NCBI RefSeq assembly: GCF_009928525.1
Contig: NZ_JAABOK010000010.1
Coordinates: forward strand, 211,019-275,018
Direction of reading: 5' to 3'
Length of the DNA: 64,000 nt
Source of the DNA: Chitinophaga solisilvae
GTDB taxonomy: Bacteria; Bacteroidota; Bacteroidia; Chitinophagales; Chitinophagaceae
Shown here piece by piece: positions 1-8,600 of this stretch (positions are counted from its first letter, which is position 1; every line of letters starts with the position of its first letter). The translations under genes were made by a program, and so were the position numbers. The notes beneath the pieces were generated by a model. It did no database searches and was not told where the DNA came from. It was given only the letters and a program-made list of their open reading frames with translations.

Positions 1-1
1 T

Positions 2-82
2 AATCTTTTGGAATCAATACAGTTTCCGTTGAATGAAAGCGAAGCGCGTATCTGTCATATTTACATCATTCTGGAAGGGTAA
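2..82 (+). CDS. C-terminal end of an unidentified gene (partial)
   Basis: An open frame runs from the window edge to a TAA at 80-82 and gives 26 residues ending in HIYIILEG. The composition is protein-like, and the stop lies 26 bases before the RusA-like gene on the same strand, which suggests one transcription unit. Too little is visible to name a family. It could also be a chance open frame. Confidence 0.35.
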   Translation, partial: NLLESIQFPLNESEARICHIYIILEG

Positions 83-108
83 ATAAATGTATAACAGAAT
101 ATAATTTC

Positions 109-795
109 ATGAACATCAATATAAAAACCGGTAATTGTGATTACAAAATACCTGCTGTTTTCCCTGAAAGCCTTGATAGCGAGATAACAATTGAAATCAG
201 ATTTCCGGAGCATATTCCAACCGGTCAATCCAGAAAAGAAGTGAAGGAATCGATCATCAATTTAATAAAGTCGGAACTGCAGCAATTTGAATGGCTTTGC
301 TTTGGCCCGCTATGGATTGAGCTGACATGGTTTCTCCAGGCAGATGACAGGCAGGAATCAGATGCTACAGGCGACCTTGATAATATCACCAAACCGGTAC
401 TGGATGCGCTATCGGGGTTAGATGGTATTATGGTGGATGATACCCAGATTAAAAGTATTTATACCAGGTGGCTGGCAAAGAACAGTGCGTTACCCGAGCA
501 GTTTTTATCTATAAATATCCGGATGCTTAACGATGAAACTATCTCAAAGGATAAAGTACACTTTATTCAGTATCATGGCCCGATGTGTTTTGTTATTGAT
601 TTAAATCCTGCTGTTCCAGAAGAGTTACGGGGCATTAAATTGTTTGCAGATGCCAAACGTCATCAGCGGCAGACAGCTTCGCAGATGCGTAAAACCGGTA
701 TGGATGTGGGGCTGGTGCTGATTGCTTCCCAAAAGGATTTTCATAGAACCAGGCTGAGAAATATACCAGCAGACAGGATTTACAAGTTAGCATAG
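109..795 (+). CDS. RusA-like Holliday junction resolvase
   Basis: Residues 85-115 carry the RusA core: GDLDNITKPVLDAL followed by VDDTQI. The acidic residues D89, D91, D110 and D111 with K95 match the metal-binding and catalytic set of RusA nucleases, which cut four-way DNA junctions as dimers. RusA is usually near 120 residues; this protein has 228, with an unrecognised tail of about 80 basic residues (KRHQRQ, RTRLR) that may add DNA contacts. RusA genes are often of phage origin, yet no phage structural genes flank this one. Family call is firm from the motif; the cellular role is inferred. Confidence 0.75.
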   Translation: MNINIKTGNCDYKIPAVFPESLDSEITIEIRFPEHIPTGQSRKEVKESIINLIKSELQQFEWLCFGPLWIELTWFLQADDRQESDATGDLDNITKPVLDALSGLDGIMVDDTQIKSIYTRWLAKNSALPEQFLSINIRMLNDETISKDKVHFIQYHGPMCFVIDLNPAVPEELRGIKLFADAKRHQRQTASQMRKTGMDVGLVLIASQKDFHRTRLRNIPADRIYKLA

Positions 796-815
796 CGGGT
801 GTATGTATTTGCAAT

Positions 816-1331
816 TTACATCCAGTGCTTATACCCGTTTTCCCTGAACTGCTGTTCCAGTTCTTTCAGCAGTACCGGATGCAGGGCTGCGGGCTGTATG
901 ACAGCGGTAGCTGCGCTGACCTTATAATCTTCCGGGGTGGGCGTGAATCTGGCCCATATAATTTCGTAGCCGATGAATACCGTGTGGCGCCCTTCGGTGT
1001 AGGTGTCGGCATGGCCGAGCCGCCGGGCTTCTCCGGGCGCCAGGTTTTTGATAAGCCTGGGTTTGTAGGTGGCGCCCATATTGGTTTTGATTACTTCGTT
1101 TATAGCAACGGTGATAAACCGGTCCGTACTGCTGTTCCGGATGTTGCGCTGATATTTTGATACGCTGAACGCGCTGCCGGTAACCTTTTCGATGACAGCC
1201 GCCTGTATAGCGTCTTCGCCTTTTACGGGAATGGGTTCCTGTGGAACCGGGAGCAGGGCTTTTATGGTACGTATGCGGAACCAGGCATAACAGAGGGTAA
1301 ATGCCAGTACGATGAAAAGCAATATGTACAT
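816..1331 (-). CDS. Membrane-anchored protein of unknown function
   Basis: 171 residues. The N-terminus has one hydrophobic segment (about residues 2-17, YILLFIVLAFTLCYAW) followed by RIR, typical of a signal anchor with the rest of the protein outside or in the periplasm. The soluble part mixes short beta-like stretches (FITVAINEVIK, HTVFIGYEIIWARF) and ends in a helix. I recognise no family. It is convergent with the RusA-like gene (20 bases apart) and lies downstream of the XRE gene on the same strand. Confidence 0.6.
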   Translation of the reverse strand: MYILLFIVLAFTLCYAWFRIRTIKALLPVPQEPIPVKGEDAIQAAVIEKVTGSAFSVSKYQRNIRNSSTDRFITVAINEVIKTNMGATYKPRLIKNLAPGEARRLGHADTYTEGRHTVFIGYEIIWARFTPTPEDYKVSAATAVIQPAALHPVLLKELEQQFRENGYKHWM

Positions 1332-1422
1332 ACGATCAGTTGGTTTTACATACAGGCGGTCAGCGGCCTGATGGTGAGAACTACCGAATGTAACTTTAAT
1401 TCTTATTTTGAGGAAAAGAATC

Positions 1423-1671
1423 TTACTCTAAACCCTTTAACAATTCTTCCAGCGTAATGTTGTGTACTGCCGCCAGTTTGCGTAAGGTAGACAGGCGCAT
1501 GTCCATCCCTTTTTCATATTCCAGGTACTGGGTTCTGCTCATTTTTATTTCATAGGCAAATGCTTCGGCGCTGGTGAAATCCGCTTCTGTCCGCAATTCC
1601 TTGATTCTTTTACCCAACCTGGCGTAAAAGACTTCGTCTTTCATTACAATCTGTTGCTTTTTGCCTGCCAT
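1423..1671 (-). CDS. XRE-family helix-turn-helix regulator
   Basis: 82 residues, almost entirely one HTH_3/XRE domain (about residues 14-75): GKRIKELR, then AEAFAYEIKMSRTQYLEYEKG as helices 2-3, then LRKLAAVHNITLEELLKGLE. The acidic tail is short and no sensor domain is present, so it is a small autonomous repressor-type protein. It is divergent from the structured RNA at 1795, and the 120-base gap between them contains phased palindromes that are good candidates for its operators. A local regulatory role is inferred from that arrangement. Confidence 0.8.
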   Translation of the reverse strand: MAGKKQQIVMKDEVFYARLGKRIKELRTEADFTSAEAFAYEIKMSRTQYLEYEKGMDMRLSTLRKLAAVHNITLEELLKGLE

Positions 1672-1680
1672 TTCAGAAAA

Positions 1681-1777
1681 TTAGCATAATCCTGCTAATA
1701 TAGTACCTACTTAAATAGGGGCTATAAAAATAGGTCCTATTTAAATAGTCTTTTAGAAAAAATAATCCTATATTAGA
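1681..1777. promoter_or_regulatory. Phased palindromic boxes, candidate XRE operators
   Basis: The gap contains CCTACTTAAATAGG (1706-1719), CCTATTTAAATAG (1736-1748, with a perfect 12-base palindrome) and CCTATATTAG (1767-1776), spaced 30-31 bases, i.e. about three helical turns. A mirror copy CTATATTAG lies on the minus strand at 1703-1695, and TTAGCA-N6-TGCTAA (1681-1698) sits just before the XRE start. The last box lies directly upstream of the -7 element of the RNA promoter. Binding by the adjacent XRE protein is inferred. Confidence 0.55.
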
Positions 1778-1779
1778 CT

Positions 1780-1787
1780 TATCTTTG
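1780..1787 (+). promoter_or_regulatory. -7 box (TATCTTTG) of the structured RNA
   Basis: TATCTTTG matches the Bacteroidota TAnnTTTG -7 consensus exactly. It predicts a start near 1794-1796, right at the beginning of the folded RNA. No clear TTTG -33 element is seen; the upstream DNA is very A+T rich. Confidence 0.6.
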
Positions 1788-1794
1788 CAGCCCT

Positions 1795-1966
1795 AAAAAA
1801 TTATTAGCAGCTGCTTCTTACGTCTCTTCCGGTGAACCTCGGAAATTCAAAACGGATATGGGAGACGAAGGAGAAAGGCTCACGTTTAAAAGCGTGGGCT
1901 CTTCTTTGTCGTTTCCAGCCCTCCGAGGGGTCACCGGCGGCGAGGCAAGAGTTCCGCGCTTTTTTT
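1795..1966 (+). ncRNA. Structured non-coding RNA, 6S-RNA-like fold (candidate ssrS)
   Basis: About 170 nt. A closing stem pairs 1829-1842 with 1923-1937 (CCGGTGA/TCACCGG and CCTCGG/CCGAGG). Inside lies an asymmetric bubble (1843-1860 against 1917-1922), then a roughly 24-bp apical hairpin pairing 1861-1884 with 1893-1916 with only two mismatches and a TTTAAAAG loop. The RNA has its own -7 box upstream and an intrinsic terminator at 1940-1966. Closing stem, open bubble and long apical stem is the layout of 6S RNA, the sigma-holoenzyme inhibitor. I cannot run a covariance model, so another structured sRNA remains possible. Short open frames across it on both strands are not convincing genes. 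Confidence 0.6.
1940..1966 (+). terminator. Intrinsic terminator of the structured RNA
   Basis: GCGAGG (1940-1945) pairs with CCGCGC (1954-1959) with one mismatch and is followed directly by seven T (1960-1966). An alternative hairpin pairs CCGCGCT (1954-1960) with AGCGCGG (1972-1978) across the T run. Confidence 0.55.
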
Positions 1967-2066
1967 ATTGCAGCGCGGGGAATAAAACCTGTAACCGGAG
2001 AACAGCTGCCGCATTCATCATTCAGCATCCCGGACAGAACATACCATACACCAAACGGTCCCCCGG

Positions 2067-2408
2067 ATGCTTAAAAGAATGAAACCCCGGCGATTGCCGG
2101 TATTGTTGATAAAACCCGAAATTCCCTACCGCGATAATGAGGCTATCACCAGAAGAATCATGACCCGCCTCTTCAACGCAGGATATGATGTGTATGCCTT
2201 CCATGAAAAAGTACTGGACATCGTCATGGAACAGCGCCCGCCTTTCATCTGCGTAGTCACCTCTGCGAGCCTCCGGGCCAGACTGAAATCAGATTACTCC
2301 TGCGGGATTTTTTTTGTTAACGTGGCGGATGAAGACTGGATACATCACCTGCGCGAACTGGTACGGCAGATGAACCAGTACCGCGACACCACCGGACAGC
2401 AGCCATAA
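2067..2408 (+). CDS. Small protein of unknown function
   Basis: 113 residues from ATG 2067, or 109 from the second ATG at 2079, which begins MKPRRLPVLLIKP. Alternating beta and helix segments (PVLLIKPEI, EAITRRIMTRLFNAGYDVYAFHE, PFICVVTSASLRARL, GIFFVNVADEDWIHHLRELVRQM) resemble a small alpha/beta fold of receiver or flavodoxin type, but no catalytic signature is visible. It follows the structured RNA by about 100 bases and precedes the AI-2E-type transporter on the same strand. Function unknown. Confidence 0.6.
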   Translation: MLKRMKPRRLPVLLIKPEIPYRDNEAITRRIMTRLFNAGYDVYAFHEKVLDIVMEQRPPFICVVTSASLRARLKSDYSCGIFFVNVADEDWIHHLRELVRQMNQYRDTTGQQP

Positions 2409-2486
2409 ACATTGCTATTCAGCGATCTTTTAGTAAATTGTTACATATCCCTCATACGTTTCGTTAACATTAACCAGGCTTCGTTT

Positions 2487-3566
2487 ATGAGTACCCGTAT
2501 TCCATCCACCTCCAGGAGAATTATTGAAACCGTACTGGTATTACTGCTGCTGCTGGGCCTCATGTACGCCTTGTTCGAAGTGATGAAAATATTCTTTGGC
2601 GTTTTTACCTTCGCTATCATCTTCGCCGTTTCCTTCTTTGGTTTGTTTGAACGCTGCTGCAGATGGGCGCCCCGGCGCCGCAAACTCATCGGGGTAATCT
2701 ATTCCATTCTGCTGATCACCGTAGTGGTACTGCCATTTGTCTATATCATCAATACACTTAACGGACATGTGAAAGGGGTGGGCCAGTGGTTCATCGCCGC
2801 CAGGGTAAACGGTATCCCGCCATTACCGGAATGGCTGACCAGCCTGCCTTATGTAGGAGAAGATATCGCTGAATTCTGGAAACAGCTGCAGCTGCGGCCT
2901 AAAGAAACCGCCGGCATCTATGAAAGGCAGATCATGCATGTCCTCCAGCATATCGTGACAACCGGCGCAGGCATTCTGGGAATGGCCCTGCAGATTGTTC
3001 TCGGCATTATCGTATCGGCCGTTTTCCTCGTAAGCGGTGAAAAAATATTGAACCCTGTACGCGCAACCCTGTCACATATGTTTGGGGAAAAGGACAGCAA
3101 AGCCTTGCTCAACGCGGCCGGACAGGCTGTAAGAGGTGTTTCCATCGGCGTTATCGGTGCATCGCTGATTGCGGCTGTCATCTCCTGGATAGGATTCAAA
3201 ATAGCAGGTATTCCTTTCGCGCTGGCACTGGCCGCCATTGTTTTTTTCCTGGTACTCATCCAGGTAGGCCCGCTCTGGATATGGGTGCCGCTGGTGATCT
3301 GGCTGCTGGTGGAAAGACATACAGGCACGGCCGTTTTTATGATTATCTACGGCGCAGCCCTCCTGGTTATTGATGCCGTATTAAAACCGGTATTAATTGC
3401 AAAAAGCGGAAAACTTCCTTTTCTTGTGCTTTTCCTCGGAGTGATCGGCGGCCTCGTGGCATGGGGATTTACCGGCATGTTCAAAGGCGCTATCATCCTC
3501 GCGGTTTTCTATACCGTATTCAACTCCTGGATGGAAAAGAACAAATACTACGCTCAAAAAGAATAG
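2487..3566 (+). CDS. AI-2E family (UPF0118/YdiK-type) transporter
   Basis: 359 residues from ATG 2487, with the family's seven to eight hydrophobic segments: two near the N-terminus (TVLVLLLLLGLMYALFEV, FFGVFTFAIIFAVSFFG), a third at about residue 70, a hydrophilic middle part, then a membrane-rich C-terminal half with the PFALALAAIVFFLVLIQVGPLWIWVP stretch typical of the family. An in-frame upstream ATG at 2412 would add a poorly conserved extension, so 2487 is preferred. Members export AI-2 or act as sodium/proton antiporters; the substrate here is unknown. It abuts the next gene with no gap (TAG then ATG), implying co-transcription. Confidence 0.85.
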   Translation: MSTRIPSTSRRIIETVLVLLLLLGLMYALFEVMKIFFGVFTFAIIFAVSFFGLFERCCRWAPRRRKLIGVIYSILLITVVVLPFVYIINTLNGHVKGVGQWFIAARVNGIPPLPEWLTSLPYVGEDIAEFWKQLQLRPKETAGIYERQIMHVLQHIVTTGAGILGMALQIVLGIIVSAVFLVSGEKILNPVRATLSHMFGEKDSKALLNAAGQAVRGVSIGVIGASLIAAVISWIGFKIAGIPFALALAAIVFFLVLIQVGPLWIWVPLVIWLLVERHTGTAVFMIIYGAALLVIDAVLKPVLIAKSGKLPFLVLFLGVIGGLVAWGFTGMFKGAIILAVFYTVFNSWMEKNKYYAQKE

Positions 3567-5417
3567 ATGATGAAACACCCTTTCCTGCTATGCTGCTTTA
3601 TGTTACTGCAACTGCTGACTGCGGCCCAGTCGCCGTTTACATTTGCACATGTTTCAGATATACATATCGGCAGCGATCACGCGGATGAAGACCTCCGGCG
3701 CACTGTCACCGATATCAACAGAAATCCTTCCCTGGCATTTGTAATCATTTCGGGAGATATCACCGAATTTGGCGCCGATAGTGAACTTCAGCTGGCTAAA
3801 AGTATCCTTGACAGTCTGCAGAAACCCTGGTACATCATCCCGGGCAATCACGACACCAAATGGTCGGAAAGTGGCGGAAATACCTTCCGCCGCGTTTTCG
3901 GCAGCGAAACTTTTTCGTTCAGCCATGCGGGTTATACATTCATCGGCACCAACTGCGGCCCTAATATGCGCATGGGACCAGGACAGGTACCCAGAGAAAA
4001 TATCGTGTGGCTGGACAGCCTCCTGCGTAAAAAAGATACTGTCACGCCCATCATCTATGTGAATCATTACCCGCAAAATACAGATCTCAACAACTGGTAT
4101 GAGGCCATCGACCGCCTGAAGCAGCACAATATCCAGCTGATACTCTGCGGGCACGGTCATGCTAACCGGCAGTTTGATTTTGAAAATATTCCCGGCATCA
4201 TGGGCCGCTCCAACCTGCGTGCAAAAGACAGCATCGGCGGTTATAATATCGTTACGGTTGCCGGTAATACGGTTACCTATGAAGAAAGAACGCCGCTGCT
4301 GGAAAAGAACCGCCAGTGGGCTGTGGTAACCTTGCGCAACCATAGCCGGATGTATGACACTGCCTCATTTGAACGTCCGTCCTATGCCATGAATGATTCT
4401 TTCCCCAACGTACGCATCCGCTGGACCTGGCAGGATAATAACGACATCGGCTCCGGAATGGCGCTATACGGGAACCTGGTGATTGCCGCCAATACCGCCG
4501 GAGAAATATATGCCCTGCAAACCGCTACCGGCAGGAAAAAATGGACATTCCCCACCGGCGGAAAAATATATGCGACCCCGGTAGTTAGTGGAAATGTAAT
4601 CATCGCTGCCTCTTCAGATCATTACATATATTGCCTGGATGCCGCTACCGGCAGGCAACGCTGGCGTTATGCCACCGGCAAACCGGTAGTGGCCAGTCCG
4701 CTGGCAGCTAACGGCATTGCCTATATAGGCTCATCTGACGGACATTTCAGGGCTATCAGCATTCACGACGGAAAACTGAAATGGGCATTTACAGGTGTAA
4801 ATGGTTTTGTAGAAGACAAACCACTGCTGTATCAGGGTAATATTTATTTCGGCAGCTGGGGCAATGACCTGTACGCACTGGATGCCGCCACCGGCGCGCT
4901 GCAATGGAAATGGAACAATGGCTCTTCTAACCGGATGTTTTCTCCTGCCGCCTGCACCCCGCTGGGCGCAAACGGGAAAGTATTCATCGTGGCGCCGGAC
5001 AGATACATGACTGCCTTTAACGCCACTACCGGCGCGGTTATCTGGCGCAAATCCATCCCTCACGTCCGTATGCGTGAATCGCAAGGCCTCTCTGCCGACA
5101 GCAGCGAAGTCTTCATCAAAACCATGGACGGCGGCCTCTATGGCGTATCTGCCACCGCCGATTCCCTGCAGCTGAACTGGCAGGCCTCCCTTAACATGGG
5201 ATATGAACTGAATCCTGCTTCTCCCATAGCATTCAACCACCTCATTTTTATACCCACACACTCCGGCGTCCTGTACGCTGTAAACAGCAAAGACCACACC
5301 CTCTCCTGGAAACATAAAATATCCAACTGCCTCATCAACACTATTGTTCCATTAACGAAGAACACAATATTGGTGAGCACGATGGATGGGAAAGTGACTT
5401 GTGTAAAATACCAGTAA
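3567..5417 (+). CDS. Secreted metallophosphoesterase with PQQ-type beta-propeller
   Basis: 616 residues. Signal peptide at 1-20 (LLCCFMLLQLLTAAQ). Calcineurin-like phosphoesterase core at about 25-240 with all metal ligand blocks visible: DIHIG (D31, H33), SGDIT, PGNHDTKW, VNHYPQ and CGHGHANRQ. From about residue 290 to the end come repeated PQQ/quinoprotein-type blades, each with a form of LYALDAATGxxxWxW (for example at residues 310, 350, 430, 510). The enzyme part should hydrolyse phosphoesters outside the cytoplasm; the propeller probably binds a substrate, partner or surface. It starts immediately after the AI-2E-type gene, and its TAA is the first codon of inverted repeat A. Confidence 0.85.
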   Translation: MMKHPFLLCCFMLLQLLTAAQSPFTFAHVSDIHIGSDHADEDLRRTVTDINRNPSLAFVIISGDITEFGADSELQLAKSILDSLQKPWYIIPGNHDTKWSESGGNTFRRVFGSETFSFSHAGYTFIGTNCGPNMRMGPGQVPRENIVWLDSLLRKKDTVTPIIYVNHYPQNTDLNNWYEAIDRLKQHNIQLILCGHGHANRQFDFENIPGIMGRSNLRAKDSIGGYNIVTVAGNTVTYEERTPLLEKNRQWAVVTLRNHSRMYDTASFERPSYAMNDSFPNVRIRWTWQDNNDIGSGMALYGNLVIAANTAGEIYALQTATGRKKWTFPTGGKIYATPVVSGNVIIAASSDHYIYCLDAATGRQRWRYATGKPVVASPLAANGIAYIGSSDGHFRAISIHDGKLKWAFTGVNGFVEDKPLLYQGNIYFGSWGNDLYALDAATGALQWKWNNGSSNRMFSPAACTPLGANGKVFIVAPDRYMTAFNATTGAVIWRKSIPHVRMRESQGLSADSSEVFIKTMDGGLYGVSATADSLQLNWQASLNMGYELNPASPIAFNHLIFIPTHSGVLYAVNSKDHTLSWKHKISNCLINTIVPLTKNTILVSTMDGKVTCVKYQ

Positions 5418-5538
5418 TTACGAATTACGAATTGCGAATTACGAATGTTGAGCGAAGATGTGAGCGGAGACGTAAAATTCTTTATCTGCTAAGGTCTTCG
5501 CTCAACATTCGTAATTCGTAATTCGCAATTCGTAATTA
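5415..5538. repeat. Inverted repeat A (ATTACGAATT/GCGAATT family)
   Basis: Arms 5415-5458 and 5495-5538 are 44 bases and match at 42 positions; the two differences come from swapped ACGAATT and GCGAATT units. Loop is 36 bases. The inner part of each arm carries GAGCGAAGA. The left arm begins on the TAA stop of the phosphoesterase gene, so a hairpin forms at the very end of its mRNA. Confidence 0.9.
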
Positions 5539-5575
5539 TTCATCTATTTTATACTTCCGGTTGCCTTACGCACGT

Positions 5576-5583
5576 TATATTTG
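5576..5583 (+). promoter_or_regulatory. -7 box (TATATTTG) before the helicase gene
   Basis: TATATTTG matches TAnnTTTG and predicts transcription from about 5590, so the ATG at 5612 rather than the in-frame ATG at 5561 is the likely translation start. A -33 element is not obvious. Confidence 0.55.
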
Positions 5584-5611
5584 CAACGTTTTTCATTTCT
5601 TCAGCGCTATT

Positions 5612-8600
5612 ATGATTGCATCCATATTAACCAAGCTTGAATCATCGCGGAAAGAACTGCTTGATTTGGGTCTCAGGAATCCCTTGTTGAACTATAAATT
5701 ACCCGCCAGTAAAGGGTTACATATTGTGGAGGAGTTATCTGCTTCCATTTATGATATACTGGTCAGGGAGAATAAAACCATGACTTTTCTCGGAAGACCT
5801 GACAGGAAGGGAGAAGAGAGTGAGGTGGTATATGATGAAACGCCGCCGGCTGCGCTGAAGGAAGGGTATAGTGATACCCGGCTGCAAACCAATGAAACCC
5901 AGACAAATCTTCATACCAGGTTACTGAATACCTATTATGCAGCCAGAATGAGTATAGAGGAACAGGGGGTGAATATCCTTTACCTTTCACTCGGCATGCT
6001 GCACTGGTACGAAACGCCCGGCAGCGGGGAGCCGCGGCAGGCGCCGCTGATAATGGTACCGGTATCCCTGGACCGTTCCAGCGCGCGGGAACGTTTCCGC
6101 CTGAAATATACGCTGGAAGAAGTAGGCGCCAATATTTCGCTGCAGGCCAAGATGAAAACAGATTTCAATGTCATCATTCCGGATCTTCCGGAAGCAGATG
6201 ATTTTGATGTGACTGCCTGGTTTGCCTCCGTAACAGCCGCTGTGGCCGGCCTTCCCAACTGGAAGGTAGAACCGGATGCCATTGAGCTGGGTTTTTTCTC
6301 TTTCGGAAAATTCATGATTTATAACGACCTGGATGCAGCGCGCTGGCCACAGGAAGAAAACCAGCTGACGCATCCCGTTATCCAGAGCCTTTTTGGCGGC
6401 GGCTTTGCTGATCCGCTGCCACAGCTGCCGGAAGATGCTTTCATTGACCGCGATACACACGCGCACGAACTATTCCAGGTAGTAGATGCAGACAGCTCCC
6501 AGATTATGGCGATGCTCGCTGTTCAGGAAGGACGTAACCTGGTCATACAAGGCCCTCCGGGAACAGGTAAATCGCAGACAATCACCAACATCATTGCGGA
6601 TGCCATCGGCAGAGGAAAGAAGGTGCTGTTTGTTGCAGAAAAGATGGCAGCGCTGGAAGTCGTAAAACGCCGGCTGGACAATATCCAGCTGGGAGAAGCC
6701 TGCCTGGAGCTGCATAGCCATAAGGCCAATAAAAAAGAGCTGCACCAGGAAATCCGCCGGGTGCTGGAGCTGGGACGCCCCGCTATCAGGAAGCTACAGG
6801 AAGAAGTGCTGCAACTCGATAATTACAGAAACGAACTGAATGACTATTGCCTGCATATCAATGCCGTAATCGGTAACAGCGGACTTACCGCCCACCAGGT
6901 GATAGGCTATCTGTTACGCATAAACGAAGAAACTGCCGGTAAAGATCTGCCGCAGATCATGCTGCCGGACCTGCCATCGCAGGATGCGGCGTTTATGCAC
7001 AAGGCCACCGGCCTGGCGCAACGGATACAGGCCTGCCTGCAGGAAACCGGTATGCCCTCTGCACTCACCTTTAAAGGCAGCAGCCTGACCGTATTACTGC
7101 CGCATCAGCAGGAAACGCTGCTGCGTCAGCTCAAAGATACCATCACCGCCGTTGGCGCCCTGGCGCAGGAAACAGCAGCCATAGCAACAGGAATTGGTAT
7201 GCCGGCGCCGGCTAACGTGAACGCAGCTACGCAGCTGGCAGACCTCTGCGCGTTGCTCGCCACACAACCGGATATCGCCGGACTGAACATACACTCCAAA
7301 GCCTGGCTGCTGCAGGAACAGGATGTAGCAGAGTGGCTGGCCGCCGGAAAACTCAAGGGTGAAATTCAAACAGCCTATCAACAGCTGCTGATTCCGGAAG
7401 CATACGACCAGCAGGTGATGGAAATACGCGAAAACCTGCTGGCACACGGCGCCAAATGGTATAAGTTCCTTATCGGTGCCTACAAACGCAGTAACAGGCA
7501 ACTGGCAGCATTATGCAAAAACGGACTGCCTGCCGGTAACGACGAGAAGCTGCGATATATAGACGCCATCATGGAACACCGCCGCCAGGACGCCGTTATG
7601 CAGGAACACGCTACGCTGGCTAAAGATCTCTTCGGCGCCCGCTGGCAGAAATCACAGACAGACTGGGACGCACTCGCCAAAGCGGTGGCATGGCTAACGG
7701 ACATGCATAAACGTATTGCTGCCCGTACCTGCCCGGAAGCAGTGCTGAATTATCTGCAGCAGCAACAGGATCCTGCAGCGGCTGCCATCAGCAGGGATAA
7801 AATCAGGCAGTTGCTGGATGTCACTGCTGCACAGTATTCCAGGTTGCTGCAACAACTGGGAATGGATGCTTCCCGGCTGCCGGACACATTTTCAGTACAG
7901 CTGGAATGTCTGCAAAACTGGGTGGACCGCCTCCCGGAAATACATCATGTCATCAACTGGAACAATATAACGGAAACGGCTGCACTGGAAAAACTGGAAT
8001 GCCTCACGGCTCCGGCCCTGGACTGGCCGGAAGCACCGCAGCTGCTGAAAACCGCCTTGCTGAAAACCTGGTACGAATACCTGGTGGAAACAGCGGTGAA
8101 TACACAACCGGCACTGCGTAAATTCGACCGCGCCGGCCACGAGGAACTGGTACAACAGTTTCGCCGCCTGGATGTGCTGAACCTCCAGTATAACCGCGCC
8201 CGCGCCGCCCTGATCCATTGGGAACAGATGCCTAAAATGGATGCCGGCGGACAGGTAAATATTCTCCGTACGGAATTCAATAAGAAAGCGCGCCATATGC
8301 CGGTGCGCAAACTCATGCAGGAAGCAGGGCTGGCCATACAGGCTATCAAGCCCGTATTCATGATGAGCCCTTTGTCTATCGCTAATTTCCTGCCACCGGG
8401 CGCTGTGGAATTTGACCTGGTGATATTCGATGAGGCCAGCCAGGTGAGGCCAGTAGAAGCGCTGGGAGCCATTCTCCGCGGAAAACAACTGGTAGTGGTA
8501 GGCGATACCAAACAACTGCCTCCCACCAGCTTCTTTGACACGCTGACGAAAGAAACAGATGATGAAGAAAACGTGACAGCGGATATGCAAAGTATCCTCG

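Noticed and set aside
1804..2082. Short open frames on both strands over the structured RNA
   Set aside because: Their boundaries follow the paired stems, they share no start signal, and the RNA has its own promoter and terminator.
7892..8590. Open frame of 232 codons on the minus strand inside the helicase gene
   Set aside because: It lies opposite the conserved helicase coding sequence, reads with high Cys/His/Phe bias and has no family features; a shadow of the real gene.
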